The notes: generated by a model not told the origin, from the sequence alone. A stretch of 50,956 bases of DNA from an uncultured Chloroflexota bacterium (GCA_937879875.1 CALFMN010000187.1:1-50956); one strand, 5' to 3'; shown: positions 23,497 through 31,106, counted from the stretch's first letter. A program made the numbers and translations.

Positions 23497-23913
23497 ACGC
23501 AGCGCAGCGGGGCGTGGCTTTTGGCAGAGTGGTTGTCCTGTCGGGTGATCTGCGGCGGTAGACGGGTGACTGGACGCGAAAAGGCCCCGTCCCACTGAGC
23601 CGCCGCAGGGGGAACCGCGGTTCAGTGGGACGGGGCCGGTGGGAAGCGGACGGGCCGCGATGGGAGGCAACATCGCGGCCGGCCCGCTGGTGGCTCGGTC
23701 GGGGGGCCTGGGGGAGGGCCGCGCCCCGACCTCGTGCACTCATCATGCCGCGCGGCGCGAGCCGCTGCTTGATACTCCGCTCACGCCAGCCTTACCGCTT
23801 CCTCACGGCTGGCAAGGCGCGCTGGCACTGCCGGCGGCCGCGCGGGTGCTAGACTATTGCCATGCTGCGCCCCGCCTGGGATGCGGCCCGACATCCGACG
23901 CAGGAGTCCGTTC
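23497..23913. other. Spacer between wtpC and lysA
   Basis: A 417-base region holding the two hairpins above, a G/C-rich stretch, and TAGACT near 23850 that may be the lysA -10. No lysine-riboswitch-like organisation is recognisable and no coding frame is credible. Confidence 0.4.
23583..23680 (+). terminator. Two consecutive strong hairpins after wtpC
   Basis: Hairpin 1 pairs GGCCCCGTCCCACTGA (23583-23598) with its inverse (23622-23637). Hairpin 2 pairs GGCCGCGATG (23653-23662) with CATCGCGGCC (23671-23680) over an 8-base loop. Neither is followed by a T-run, so intrinsic termination is uncertain; a structured 3' end or small RNA is an alternative. Confidence 0.5.
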
Positions 23914-25257
23914 GTGACGCAGACTTCCGCGGCGACGCTGCCGCTGCAAGCGGTTCTGCCCGTCTCCGCCAGCCTCAGCGCCGCCGGCAACCTCAGCCTC
24001 GGCGGCTGCGATACGCTCGATCTGCTGCGCGAGTTCGGCTCGCCGCTTTACGTCTTCGACGAAGCGACTTTGCGCGGTCAGTGCCGCGCCTACGTGCAGG
24101 AGTTCCGCGCCCTCGCGCCAGACACGCGTGTGCGCTACGCCTCGAAGGCCTACATCGGCCGGGCGCTCGCGGCGATCGTCGGCGAAGAGGGGCTGGGGCT
24201 GGATGTCGTTTCCGGCGGCGAGCTGGCCGTGGCGCTCTCCGTCGGCTTTTCGCCCGCCGAGATCGACTTCCACGGCAACAACAAGTCCGAGCAGGAGTTG
24301 AGCGAGGCCGTGCAGGCCGGCATCGGCCACGTTGTCGTCGATAATTTTCATGAGCTGGCGCTGCTGGATCGCGTGGCCGAGGCCGCGGGCCGCCGGCAGG
24401 CGGTGCTGCTGCGCCTCTCGCCCGGCGTCGATCCGCATACGCACCAGCACACGACCACGGGCATCGTCGACAGCAAGTTCGGCTTCACGATTCAGACGGG
24501 CGACGCGGCCGAGGCGGTGAAGCAGGCGCTGGCCGCGCCGGGTCTCGAACTGCGTGGCTATCACTGCCACCTCGGCTCGCCGATCTTCGAGCTGGAGCCG
24601 TATACGCAGGCCGCCGGCGTGATGATGGCCTTCGCCGAGCAGATGGTGGAGCGCCACCGCTTCGTGCCGCAAGAGTTCAGCCCCGGCGGCGGCTTCGCCG
24701 TGCAGTACCTCGCCTCGCAGCCGGCGCCGAGCGTGGCCGAGTACGCCCGCGTGGCGATCGACTCGATCCGCTCCGCCTGCCAGAACCACCACCTGCCGCT
24801 GCCGGTGATTTCCATTGAACCCGGCCGCTCGATCGTCGGCCGCGCCGGCGTGGCGCTCTACACCGCCGGCGCCCGCAAGCAGATCGCCGGCGTGCGGACG
24901 TACGTTTCCGTGGACGGCGGCATGGCCGATAACATCCGCCCCGCGATCTACGGCTCGCAGTACGAGGCGATCGTGGCGAACAAGCCGCTGGCCGCGCCGC
25001 AGGAGACGGTGACGATCGCCGGCAAATACTGCGAGTCGGGCGATATTTTGATCAAGGACATCGAGCTGCCGCGGCTGGAGCCGGGCGACGTGGTGGCGAT
25101 TCCCGCCTCCGGCGCCTACTGCCTCTCGATGGCCTCGAACTACAACCTGGCGCTGCGCCCCGCGATCGTGCTGGTCAACGACGGCCGCGCCCGCCTGATC
25201 CGCCGCCGCGAGACGTACGACGACCTGCTGCGCGCGGACGTCTGGGAGGGGCAGTAG
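23914..25257 (+). CDS. lysA: Diaminopimelate decarboxylase
   Basis: A 447-residue fold-III PLP enzyme. It converts meso-diaminopimelate to lysine, the last step of lysine biosynthesis. K78 in RYASKAYIG is the PLP lysine. Further marks are GLDVVSGGEL, FHGNNKS, HCHLGSPI, SPGGGFAV, SIEPGRSIVG, and YCESGDILIKD, whose Cys is the active-site cysteine from the partner subunit. The C-terminal GAYCLSMASNYN is also standard. GTG 23914 is chosen because AGGAG lies 7 bases before it; TTG 23857 is also in frame. A heptad array begins at its last codons. It is followed by holB and ricT. Confidence 0.93.
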   Translation: MTQTSAATLPLQAVLPVSASLSAAGNLSLGGCDTLDLLREFGSPLYVFDEATLRGQCRAYVQEFRALAPDTRVRYASKAYIGRALAAIVGEEGLGLDVVSGGELAVALSVGFSPAEIDFHGNNKSEQELSEAVQAGIGHVVVDNFHELALLDRVAEAAGRRQAVLLRLSPGVDPHTHQHTTTGIVDSKFGFTIQTGDAAEAVKQALAAPGLELRGYHCHLGSPIFELEPYTQAAGVMMAFAEQMVERHRFVPQEFSPGGGFAVQYLASQPAPSVAEYARVAIDSIRSACQNHHLPLPVISIEPGRSIVGRAGVALYTAGARKQIAGVRTYVSVDGGMADNIRPAIYGSQYEAIVANKPLAAPQETVTIAGKYCESGDILIKDIELPRLEPGDVVAIPASGAYCLSMASNYNLALRPAIVLVNDGRARLIRRRETYDDLLRADVWEGQ

Positions 25258-25285
25258 GCAGTGGGCAGTGGGCAGTGGGGAGAGA
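25251..25285 (+). repeat. Heptad array GCAGTGG at the lysA stop
   Basis: Units GCAGTAG, GCAGTGG, GCAGTGG, GCAGTGG, GGAGAGA. The first unit contains the lysA stop. The array at 25448-25480 is its inverted partner; arms of more than 20 bases could pair across the 160-base spacer. Confidence 0.8.
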
Positions 25286-25415
25286 GCCGCCTGGGTTGGC
25301 GCGATAGCCGGCCTCTCAGCCTGCTGATGCGGCGGCGTTCGACCCGCAGGCGGTACGGCGGCGCGCCCTTCCTCTTCGGGAGCGTTTTAGCATCGCGTTG
25401 CCTGAGCGGTGCGGC

Positions 25416-26540
25416 ATGACCGCTGAGACCCGCGCCGCCGAAGACCCCCACTGCCCACTGCCCACTGCCCACTCCCTCTCATGGGGCCTGCTGGGACAGG
25501 ACGCCGAGGTAGGGGCGTTGGCGCGGAGCGTGGCGGAAGGCCGGCCGGCCCACGCCTATCTCATCGCCGGGCCGGCGCAGGCGGGCAAAGGCACGCTCGC
25601 GCGGCGGCTGGCGCAGGCGCTCAACTGCGATGACCCGCGGCCGTTGCCGCCCGACGGCGGCGCGCCCTGCGGCGTCTGCCGCCAGTGCCGCCAGATCGAA
25701 GCCGGCACGCATCCGGATGTGACGCTGGTGACGCTCGGCGGCATCTGTTCCCGTTCCGAGCACGACCACAGCAAGGACAGCTCCAAAGACATCCGCATCT
25801 GCCAGGTGCGGGCGCTGGAGGAGCGCGTCAACCGCAGTCCCTTCCAGAGCCGCTGGCGCGTCGAGATCGTCGATCCGGCCGACGCGCTCAACGCCGTCGC
25901 CGCCGATGCCTTCTTGAAGACGCTCGAAGAGCCGCCGGCCAACGTCGTGCTGCTGCTGGTCACGGCGCAGGAAGAAGCGCTGCCCGAAACCGTCCGCTCG
26001 CGCGTGCGGCAGCTCGCCGTGCGCCCCGTACCGGCCGAGCAGCTCGAAGCCTTTCTGACCGATCGCGGCACGGAGCCGGGCGAGGCGGCGTTACTGGCGC
26101 GGCTCTCACGCGGCTGTGTCGGCTGGGCGCTCGCGGCCGCGGCCAACCGCGCCCTGCTCGAAGAGCGCGCCCGGCGGCTGGATGCGATCGCCGCGCTCAG
26201 CGATGCGGGACTTGCCGATCGCTTCGCCGCCGCCGCGCAACTGGCGCAGCGCTGGAGCAAGGATCGCGCCGGCGTGCTGGCCGAGCTGGAGCTGTGGCTG
26301 GAGTGGTGGCGCGACATCGCGCTTGGCGCGGCGGGCGCCGAGCGCGGTATCCTGAATGTGGATCGTCTTGATCGGATACGCGCGGTGGCCGTGGGCCGGA
26401 CTCCCGCCGCGGCCGCGCGGGCCGTGGAGGCCGTGCGCACGGCGCGCACGCAGCTCGAAGAGAATGCCAATGCCCGGCTCGCGCTCGAAGTGATGCTGCT
26501 GCGCGTGGGCAGGGAACAGGGAACAGGGAACAGGGAATAG
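25416..26540 (+). CDS. holB: DNA polymerase III subunit delta-prime
   Basis: A clamp-loader AAA+ subunit of about 374 residues. WGLLGQDAEVGALA and HAYLIAGPAQAGKGTLARRL (Walker A) open the ATPase domain. CGVCRQC with an upstream Cys forms the zinc module. IRICQVRALEE, RVEIVDPADALNAVAADAFL and KTLEEPPANVVLLLV (Walker B/sensor region) follow. The start is unclear: ATG 25416 (or TTG 25398) puts a translated heptad array (HCPLPTAHS) before the conserved domain, and there is no in-frame ATG, GTG or TTG after the array. The 3' end is another heptad array, read as GREQGTGNRE. It is followed by ricT, the same order as in Bacillus. Confidence 0.88.
   Translation: MTAETRAAEDPHCPLPTAHSLSWGLLGQDAEVGALARSVAEGRPAHAYLIAGPAQAGKGTLARRLAQALNCDDPRPLPPDGGAPCGVCRQCRQIEAGTHPDVTLVTLGGICSRSEHDHSKDSSKDIRICQVRALEERVNRSPFQSRWRVEIVDPADALNAVAADAFLKTLEEPPANVVLLLVTAQEEALPETVRSRVRQLAVRPVPAEQLEAFLTDRGTEPGEAALLARLSRGCVGWALAAAANRALLEERARRLDAIAALSDAGLADRFAAAAQLAQRWSKDRAGVLAELELWLEWWRDIALGAAGAERGILNVDRLDRIRAVAVGRTPAAAARAVEAVRTARTQLEENANARLALEVMLLRVGREQGTGNRE
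25448..25480 (+). repeat. Heptad array CACTGCC at the 5' end of holB
   Basis: Four units, pyrimidine-rich on the coding strand, inverted relative to 25251-25285. It lies just before the conserved HolB N-terminus. Confidence 0.8.
26511..26540 (+). repeat. Heptad array AGGGAAC at the holB stop
   Basis: Four units AGGGAAC/AGGGAAT ending with the holB stop codon itself, so the last residues of HolB are repeat-encoded. Confidence 0.8.
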
Positions 26541-26655
26541 AGGATGGAAGGCATGGTGTAACGGCGTCGGCGCAACGGCCGTGAACTCGACGAACGAGGG
26601 CTGCACGCCGCTCGCACGTCCGGGTTAGCACAGCGCGGCATGGCCCGACATCGCT

Positions 26656-26690
26656 CACCACTGCCCGCTGCCTCCTGCCTACTACCCTCG
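26656..26690 (+). repeat. Degenerate pyrimidine heptad array before ricT
   Basis: Units CCACTGC, CCGCTGC, CTCCTGC, CTACTAC, CCTCGAC. Ends about 20 bases before the ricT start. Confidence 0.65.
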
Positions 26691-26709
26691 ACCCAGGCCG
26701 GAGGCCTGG

Positions 26710-27867
26710 ATGGAAACCGCAGTCGTAGGGGTCCGCTTTCAAGAAGCGGGCAAGATTTACTATTTCGCGCCGGGCGATTTTGCGGATCTGAGCGCCGGCG
26801 AGTCCGTCGTCGTCGAAACCAGCCGGGGCATCGAGCTGGGGCGCGTCGTGATCGCGCCCGGCCATGTGCTCAACACCGAGCTGACCGAGCCGCTGAAGCC
26901 GATTCTGCGCCCGGCCGTGCCGGAAGACATCGATCGCGCCGACCAGCTCAAGGAGAGGGCGCAGGAGGCAACGCGCCTCGCGCGCGCCCGCGCCGCCGCG
27001 CTGGCGCTGCCGATGAAGATCGTCGCGGCGCAGTATACGCTCGATGGCGCGCGCCTCACCGTGTTCTTCACGGCGGAGGATCGCGTCGACTTCCGCGACC
27101 TGGTGCGCGATCTCTCGCAGCACGTGCATGCGCAGGTGCAACTGCGCCAGGTCGGCCCGCGCGATCAGGCCAAGATCATCGGCGGCTACGGACGCTGCGG
27201 CCGGCGGCTCTGCTGCACCTCCTGGCTGACAGCCTTCCCGACGATCTCGATCAAGATGGCGAAAGAGCAGAACCTGCCGCTCAATCCCTCCAAGATTTCG
27301 GGCCAGTGCGGCCGGCTGCTCTGCTGCCTCTCCTATGAGAACGACGTGTACAAGCAGTTGCGCATGGAGCTGCCGAAGCCGGAGAGCTGGGTGAGCACAC
27401 CTTCCGGCAACGCCCGCGTTATGGCAGTGAACGCGATCAAGCAGATCATCGTCCTGCAGATGGAAAACCTGCAGGTGATCGAAGTGACCGCGGCTGAGCT
27501 CGGCTTCTCGCTCGGCGTGGCTCGCCCGATCGCCCCGCCGCCGCGGCCCATCGCCGCGCCCGAAGTGCACGGCCGGCCCTCGACCCTCGAAGACGCCGCT
27601 GCTCCGGGCACCGTCCATCCAGCCGCGAACGCGCCGGACAGCAGCAGTTCGAACGCCAACGGCCGCACACCGCAGCGCGGCCTTCCCGGCCGTGCCGCCG
27701 CGGCCGCTGCACCGGCGCCGCCGGCGATCGAACACGATCACGGCACGCCCACACCGGCAGCCGACGGCGATGCGGCAGAACCAGCCGCTGCATCGGCGGG
27801 CGAGGTCGCGCGCAAGCGCAGGCGGCGTAGGCGGCGCGGCAGCGGCCAGGCGTCGGGCGACGGGTAG
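26710..27867 (+). CDS. ricT: PSP1-domain protein RicT (YaaT family)
   Basis: A 385-residue PSP1 protein. GVRFQEAGKIYYFAPGDF opens the domain; ETSRGIELGRVV is the typical core. Six conserved cysteines lie in GRCGRRLCCTSWL (C163, C168, C169) and GQCGRLLCCLSYE (C200, C205, C206). In Bacillus, RicT with RicA and RicF forms an iron-sulfur complex that stimulates RNase Y processing. Partners are not in this window. Residues from about 275 are a disordered Pro/Ala tail ending in a basic run (RKRRRRRRRG), an addition compared with Bacillus RicT that may bind nucleic acid (inference). ATG 26710 follows GGAGG. The holB-ricT order is conserved in Firmicutes. Confidence 0.9.
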   Translation: METAVVGVRFQEAGKIYYFAPGDFADLSAGESVVVETSRGIELGRVVIAPGHVLNTELTEPLKPILRPAVPEDIDRADQLKERAQEATRLARARAAALALPMKIVAAQYTLDGARLTVFFTAEDRVDFRDLVRDLSQHVHAQVQLRQVGPRDQAKIIGGYGRCGRRLCCTSWLTAFPTISIKMAKEQNLPLNPSKISGQCGRLLCCLSYENDVYKQLRMELPKPESWVSTPSGNARVMAVNAIKQIIVLQMENLQVIEVTAAELGFSLGVARPIAPPPRPIAAPEVHGRPSTLEDAAAPGTVHPAANAPDSSSSNANGRTPQRGLPGRAAAAAAPAPPAIEHDHGTPTPAADGDAAEPAAASAGEVARKRRRRRRRGSGQASGDG

Positions 27868-27884
27868 CACCGCGAGCCGTCCGC

Positions 27885-27914
27885 TTGCCATCGTCACCTG
27901 CATACAGATAGCAT
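27885..27914 (+). promoter_or_regulatory. Candidate promoter of the VOC gene
   Basis: TTGCCA (27885-27890), an 18-base spacer and TAGCAT (27909-27914), about 60 bases before GTG 27975. It suggests separate transcription from ricT. Confidence 0.35.
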
Positions 27915-27974
27915 ACAGGTGGTCGTTATCTGCGCTGACGCGGCGTTCGGTGCGGCGACCTCGGGAGGCACGAC

Positions 27975-28379
27975 GTGCAGGTGCTGGGGCTCGACCACGT
28001 GCAGCTCGCCATGCCGGCCGGCCGCGAAGCCGAGGCGCGGCGCTTCTATGCGGGCGTGCTCGGCATGGCCGAGGTCGCCAGGCCGGCGCCGCTGGCCGCG
28101 CGCGGCGGTTGCTGGTTCGAGGCGCCGGGCACGGTCGTGCACGTCGGTGTGGAAGAGCCATTCCTCCCGGCGAGGAAGGCGCACCCCGCCTTCGTCGTCG
28201 CGGACCTTGAGCAATGCCGCCGGACCATGATCGTGGCCGGGTCGCCGGTTGTGGCCGACGATTCGCTGGCCGATGTCCGCCGCTGCTACACGGCTGACCC
28301 GTTCGGCAACCGCATCGAGCTGATCCAGCAGGGCGACGGCTTCGCCGAGCGCAGCGCCATCGCGGGGCGAAAGGCGTAG
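27975..28379 (+). CDS. VOC-family (glyoxalase/dioxygenase-fold) protein
   Basis: A 134-residue vicinal-oxygen-chelate protein. It opens with LGLDHVQLAMPAGREAEARRFYAGVLG, where His8 is the usual first metal ligand. A second His lies in VVHVGVEE, and DPFGNRIELIQ carries the terminal Glu ligand. Substrate unknown. GTG 27975 follows GGGAGG. A degenerate purine-rich heptad-like stretch begins at its stop. Confidence 0.82.
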   Translation: MQVLGLDHVQLAMPAGREAEARRFYAGVLGMAEVARPAPLAARGGCWFEAPGTVVHVGVEEPFLPARKAHPAFVVADLEQCRRTMIVAGSPVVADDSLADVRRCYTADPFGNRIELIQQGDGFAERSAIAGRKA

Positions 28380-28426
28380 GGCGCGAGGCGGCGGAGATGA
28401 GGGCGAGTGCAGGGCCGGTCGCCGGC

Positions 28427-28650
28427 GCGGGGCACCTAACCCTGACCTCGCAAGCGAGGTCTGTCCCTTCCCGACACAGGAAGGGTGGGGTTCGAGGACA
28501 CCCGATCGGGCGGGAGACGACCCCATCGTTTGTCCCACAGGGACACCCAGGCCCCGCCGCCGTCGCACAGAGTATGGAGCGCTTCAGAAGTCCCTTCCAG
28601 TTTCGGGAAGGGACAGCTTTCGCTTGCGAAAGCAGGGTTAGGTGCCCCGC
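28427..28650. repeat. Cloverleaf-forming intergenic repeat, copy 2
   Basis: A 224-base element with the same outer arms as 7641-7866. The left hairpin stem is GACCTCGC/GCGAGGTC (28444-28461), where copy 1 has GACTTCGC/GCGAAGTC, so one T-A pair is replaced by C-G. The right hairpin is GCTTTCGC/GCGAAAGC, better than copy 1. The inner stem is GTCCCTTCC/GGAAGGGAC. The element ends directly at an ATG (28651) that could serve as an alternative start for the agmatinase-like gene. Confidence 0.8.
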
Positions 28651-28680
28651 ATGGCCGCCGCCCTCAGCCATCCTGCCAAC

Positions 28681-28715
28681 GCCTATCCCCTATCCCCTGC
28701 ACCCGCTACCCTAGC
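28681..28715 (+). repeat. Pyrimidine heptad array before the agmatinase-like gene
   Basis: Units GCCTATC, CCCTATC, CCCTGCA, CCCGCTA, CCCTAGC, ending 5 bases before GTG 28720. Confidence 0.7.
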
Positions 28716-28719
28716 CCCC

Positions 28720-29604
28720 GTGCGAATCGACGAGCGCTTCTATCCGCGGCGCAACTTCGGCTGGCTCCCGCCGGAGTTCTGCGACTACGCCCGCGCCCGC
28801 GTGGCCGTGCTGCCCGTGCCGTATGACTCCACGACGACCGCCCGCGCCGGCGCCCGCGAAGGCCCGCAGGCGATCATCGACGCCTCCGCAGACATGGAGC
28901 TGTACGACCTGGCGCTGGACACTGAGCCGTTTCGCTCCGGCATCAGTACGCTGCCCGAGCTGGCGGTACACGCCGGCAGCCCCGAGGCGATGGTGCGGCG
29001 CGTGCAAGCCGTGGCCGGTGAGCTGATCGACGATGGCAAGCTCGTCCTCACGCTCGGCGGTGAGCACAGCATCGCCATCGGCAGCGCCCTTGCGCACGCC
29101 GAGCGCTTCAGCGGCCTCTCGATCCTCTATCTCGACGCGCACGCCGATTTCCGCGCCGAGTATCTCGACACGCCCTACAACCACGCCTGCGCTCTGCGCC
29201 GCATCGCCGAGCGCGGCGTGCCTGCGGTACATGTTGGCATGCGCAGCGCCGACAAGGACGAGCTCGGCGCCTTGCGCGAGATGGGCATCCCCAGCTTTCC
29301 CGCGCACGCCTTCCGCCATCCCGTCGACGCGATCGAGCGCATCGTCGCCGGCCTGCGCGACGAGGTCTACGTCAGCATCGACCTCGATGTGTTCGACTCG
29401 GGGCTGCTGCCGGCGGTGGGCACGCCGGAACCGGGCGGGCTGGGCTGGTACGCGATCACCGACCTGCTGGCCGAGGTTGGGCGGCGGCGGCGCATCGTTG
29501 GCTTTGACCTGATGGAGCTGGCGCCGGACTACGGTCCGCGCGCCTCGGCGCAGCTCGCCGCCAGGCTCGCCTATCGCACGATCGGCCTGGCGTTGGCGGA
29601 GTGA
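28720..29604 (+). CDS. speB: Agmatinase/arginase (ureohydrolase) family protein
   Basis: A 294-residue ureohydrolase. The binuclear manganese site is visible: GGEHS, DAHADFR and SIDLDVFDSG. VAVLPVPYDSTTTARAGAREGP is the usual N-terminal motif. Family enzymes hydrolyse agmatine, arginine or related guanidino compounds; agmatine is the most likely substrate but not proven. GTG 28720 is chosen because family N-termini begin about here and the repeat array lies just upstream; ATG 28651 and GTG 28642, at the edge of the cloverleaf repeat, are alternatives. Confidence 0.87.
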   Translation: MRIDERFYPRRNFGWLPPEFCDYARARVAVLPVPYDSTTTARAGAREGPQAIIDASADMELYDLALDTEPFRSGISTLPELAVHAGSPEAMVRRVQAVAGELIDDGKLVLTLGGEHSIAIGSALAHAERFSGLSILYLDAHADFRAEYLDTPYNHACALRRIAERGVPAVHVGMRSADKDELGALREMGIPSFPAHAFRHPVDAIERIVAGLRDEVYVSIDLDVFDSGLLPAVGTPEPGGLGWYAITDLLAEVGRRRRIVGFDLMELAPDYGPRASAQLAARLAYRTIGLALAE

Positions 29605-29633
29605 GCCGTGGCGCACGGGCAGGCGGGCGCCTG

Positions 29634-29873
29634 TTACGCCCCGGCGCGGCGCTCGAGGCGGGCCTGCTGCACGGCGTGTTGCTCTTCGGGGCTGAAGCGC
29701 TTCAGGCAGTCGCGGCAGGTGAAGCCGATCGGTGGCCGTTTCTGCCACATATCGGCCGCGCTGGCCCAGGCCGGCGCCACCACGGGATGGCGGCATGAGT
29801 GCGGATCGGCCGGCGGCAGCGGCGTGTTTGGCTCGGGGTTGTCTCCGCTGAACAGGCGGGCGAGGAAGCTCAT
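29634..29873 (-). CDS. Small protein with a possible zinc-binding motif
   Basis: A 79-residue protein with SCRHPVVAPAW followed by FTCRDCLKRFSPEE. The Cys/His pair and the C-x2-C suggest a zinc ribbon. No family is recognised. ATG 29873 has GGAG upstream; an in-frame ATG at 29900 exists. It is convergent with the agmatinase-like gene, 29 bases from its stop. Confidence 0.55.
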   Translation of the reverse strand: MSFLARLFSGDNPEPNTPLPPADPHSCRHPVVAPAWASAADMWQKRPPIGFTCRDCLKRFSPEEQHAVQQARLERRAGA

Positions 29874-29984
29874 AACGCAGATACTCCAACACAGCGGCAC
29901 GGCGCCCGCGGGCGATGCCGTGCGTTCACTACCGCAGATCTCGAATCCGCTCCGGCCGGGCTTTAGCGATCCGCGGGAGCCGGG

Positions 29985-30330
29985 GCTGGTACCTCGTCAT
30001 CCGAGCGCATAGTGCTGGTGCTGGACACCCGCAACACCCACAGGCCGGCTGCCCTGTGGGCCGCGTTCCCGCTGGCAGCGGCGCACCGGTGGAACGCCAC
30101 GCTGGCGTGGCCCTCCACGCCCACGCAGGGCAAGTGGCTGAACATGGCCGAGATCGCGTTCTCGGTGCTCGCGCGGCAGTGGCGGGACCGGCGCAGCGCG
30201 GACAAGCGGGTGCTGAAGGGCGCAATCGCCCGCTGGCAGGCGCGGCGCCAGCAGGCCGGCACCGGTAGCCGCTGCCCGCTGCAAGCGGCGCCGTCTCTCC
30301 CCGGCAATCCCGCAGGGATGAGGTACCAGC
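29985..30330 (+). mobile_element. Internally deleted IS630-like element
   Basis: GCTGGTACCTC (29985-29995) and its exact inverse GAGGTACCAGC (30320-30330) bound a 346-base remnant. Inside, from about 30009, is the C-terminal part of an IS630-family transposase (see next entry). The N-terminal half is missing. The 3' end from 30210 matches 33686-33821 closely but lacks 20 bases. Confidence 0.7.
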
Positions 30331-30362
30331 AGATGCGGCGGGGCTCCTGCTTGTGGTCATGA
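30012..30362 (+). pseudogene. IS630-family transposase, C-terminal fragment
   Basis: The frame reads LVLDTRNTHRPAALWAAF, the second catalytic Asp region of the DDE fold, then PTQGKWLNMAEIAFSVLARQ, a degenerate version of the family's PxHxSWLNMxEx motif with the last catalytic Glu. It ends GAIARWQARRQQAG. The first catalytic Asp and the helix-turn-helix are absent. After 30273 the frame departs from that of the second copy because of the 20-base deletion. Confidence 0.75.
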
Positions 30363-30537
30363 CCAGTGCGGAAGTCGTGGCCGGAAAGCTGACTCGCTGC
30401 TTCGCGAATCATCGCCTCTATCATGCTCGCCCTCCGCGGTTCGCTGCCGCCCATGACGGGCGGACGGGGCCACGATACACCGCGGCCGGCCATCCCAGCC
30501 TGTTGCGATACCGCAAGGCGCCGCCACCGGTCAATTC

Positions 30538-30566
30538 TTGACAGGTTCCAAATAACGGCCGATAGT
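30538..30566 (+). promoter_or_regulatory. Strong promoter giving a probable leaderless fur transcript
   Basis: TTGACA (30538-30543), a 17-base spacer, GATAGT (30561-30566). Transcription would begin about 7 bases later, at or next to ATG 30573. There is no Shine-Dalgarno sequence, in keeping with a leaderless mRNA. Confidence 0.65.
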
Positions 30567-30572
30567 GCAGGC

Positions 30573-31106
30573 ATGCCCAGCGCAAACGACGACCCGGTCC
30601 AGCGCCTGCGTGCGGCAGGGCTTCGCATCACGACCCCGCGACTGGAGGTCCTCAGGGCTCTCACCCAGGGACCATCGCATATCGGCGCGGATCGCATTGC
30701 CGCAGCCGTGCGTGCGCGGACAGGCAGCATCTCGGCTCAGACGGTGTACAACGTGGTGGCGTCGCTGATCGCAGCCGGGTTGGTGCGCCGGATCGAACCC
30801 GCGGGCGGTCCCAGCCTGTACGAGCTGCGGGTGGGTGACAACCACCATCACATCGTCTGTCGCCGGTGCGACGCCATCGCCGATGTCGACTGTGCGGTTG
30901 GCGATACCCCGTGCCTGACGGCTGCCAACGACTCGGGCTACGAGATCGACGAAGCCGAGGTCATCTACTGGGGCCGATGTCCCGCGTGTGTCGCGGCCGC
31001 TGCTGTCTCGTCCGGCGAGGGTTCGCGGACACGCAGTGTGCGCCAGCAGCCAGGCGAAACTGCCCGCGAGCCAGAGCAACCGGGATCAAGAGCGATGAGC
31101 CATTAG
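30573..31106 (+). CDS. Fur-family transcriptional regulator (FurA/PerR-like)
   Basis: A 177-residue metalloregulator. The winged-helix part has LRAAGLRITTPRLEVLRAL and SISAQTVYNVVASL (recognition helix). The regulatory metal site is in DNHHHIVCRRC, and structural zinc is likely held by CRRC and CPAC. Residues 140-177 are a non-conserved tail. As the gene directly upstream of katG it matches the mycobacterial FurA-KatG arrangement, where the regulator represses both genes and senses peroxide or iron. The gap to katG is 66 bases, so the two are probably one unit. It is the left part of a cassette flanked by IS630 fragments. Confidence 0.88.
   Translation: MPSANDDPVQRLRAAGLRITTPRLEVLRALTQGPSHIGADRIAAAVRARTGSISAQTVYNVVASLIAAGLVRRIEPAGGPSLYELRVGDNHHHIVCRRCDAIADVDCAVGDTPCLTAANDSGYEIDEAEVIYWGRCPACVAAAAVSSGEGSRTRSVRQQPGETAREPEQPGSRAMSH

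Larger units (their letters stand above)
29874..30572. other. Region between the small zinc protein and fur
   Basis: Holds the IS630 remnant and the fur promoter. Bases 29874-29984 and 30331-30537 show no gene; the composition is ordinary. Confidence 0.45.

Noticed and set aside
23690..23913. Lysine riboswitch upstream of lysA
   Set aside because: The region is GC-rich with simple hairpins, and none of the conserved five-helix junction features can be recognised.
25251..25480. Possible CRISPR array
   Set aside because: The units are 7 bases, continuous and without spacers. They are simple tandem heptads.
26197..28671. 824-codon open frame on the minus strand
   Set aside because: It runs opposite holB, ricT, the VOC gene and through a cloverleaf repeat. 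It has low-complexity Arg/Pro/Ala sequence and is a shadow of real genes.
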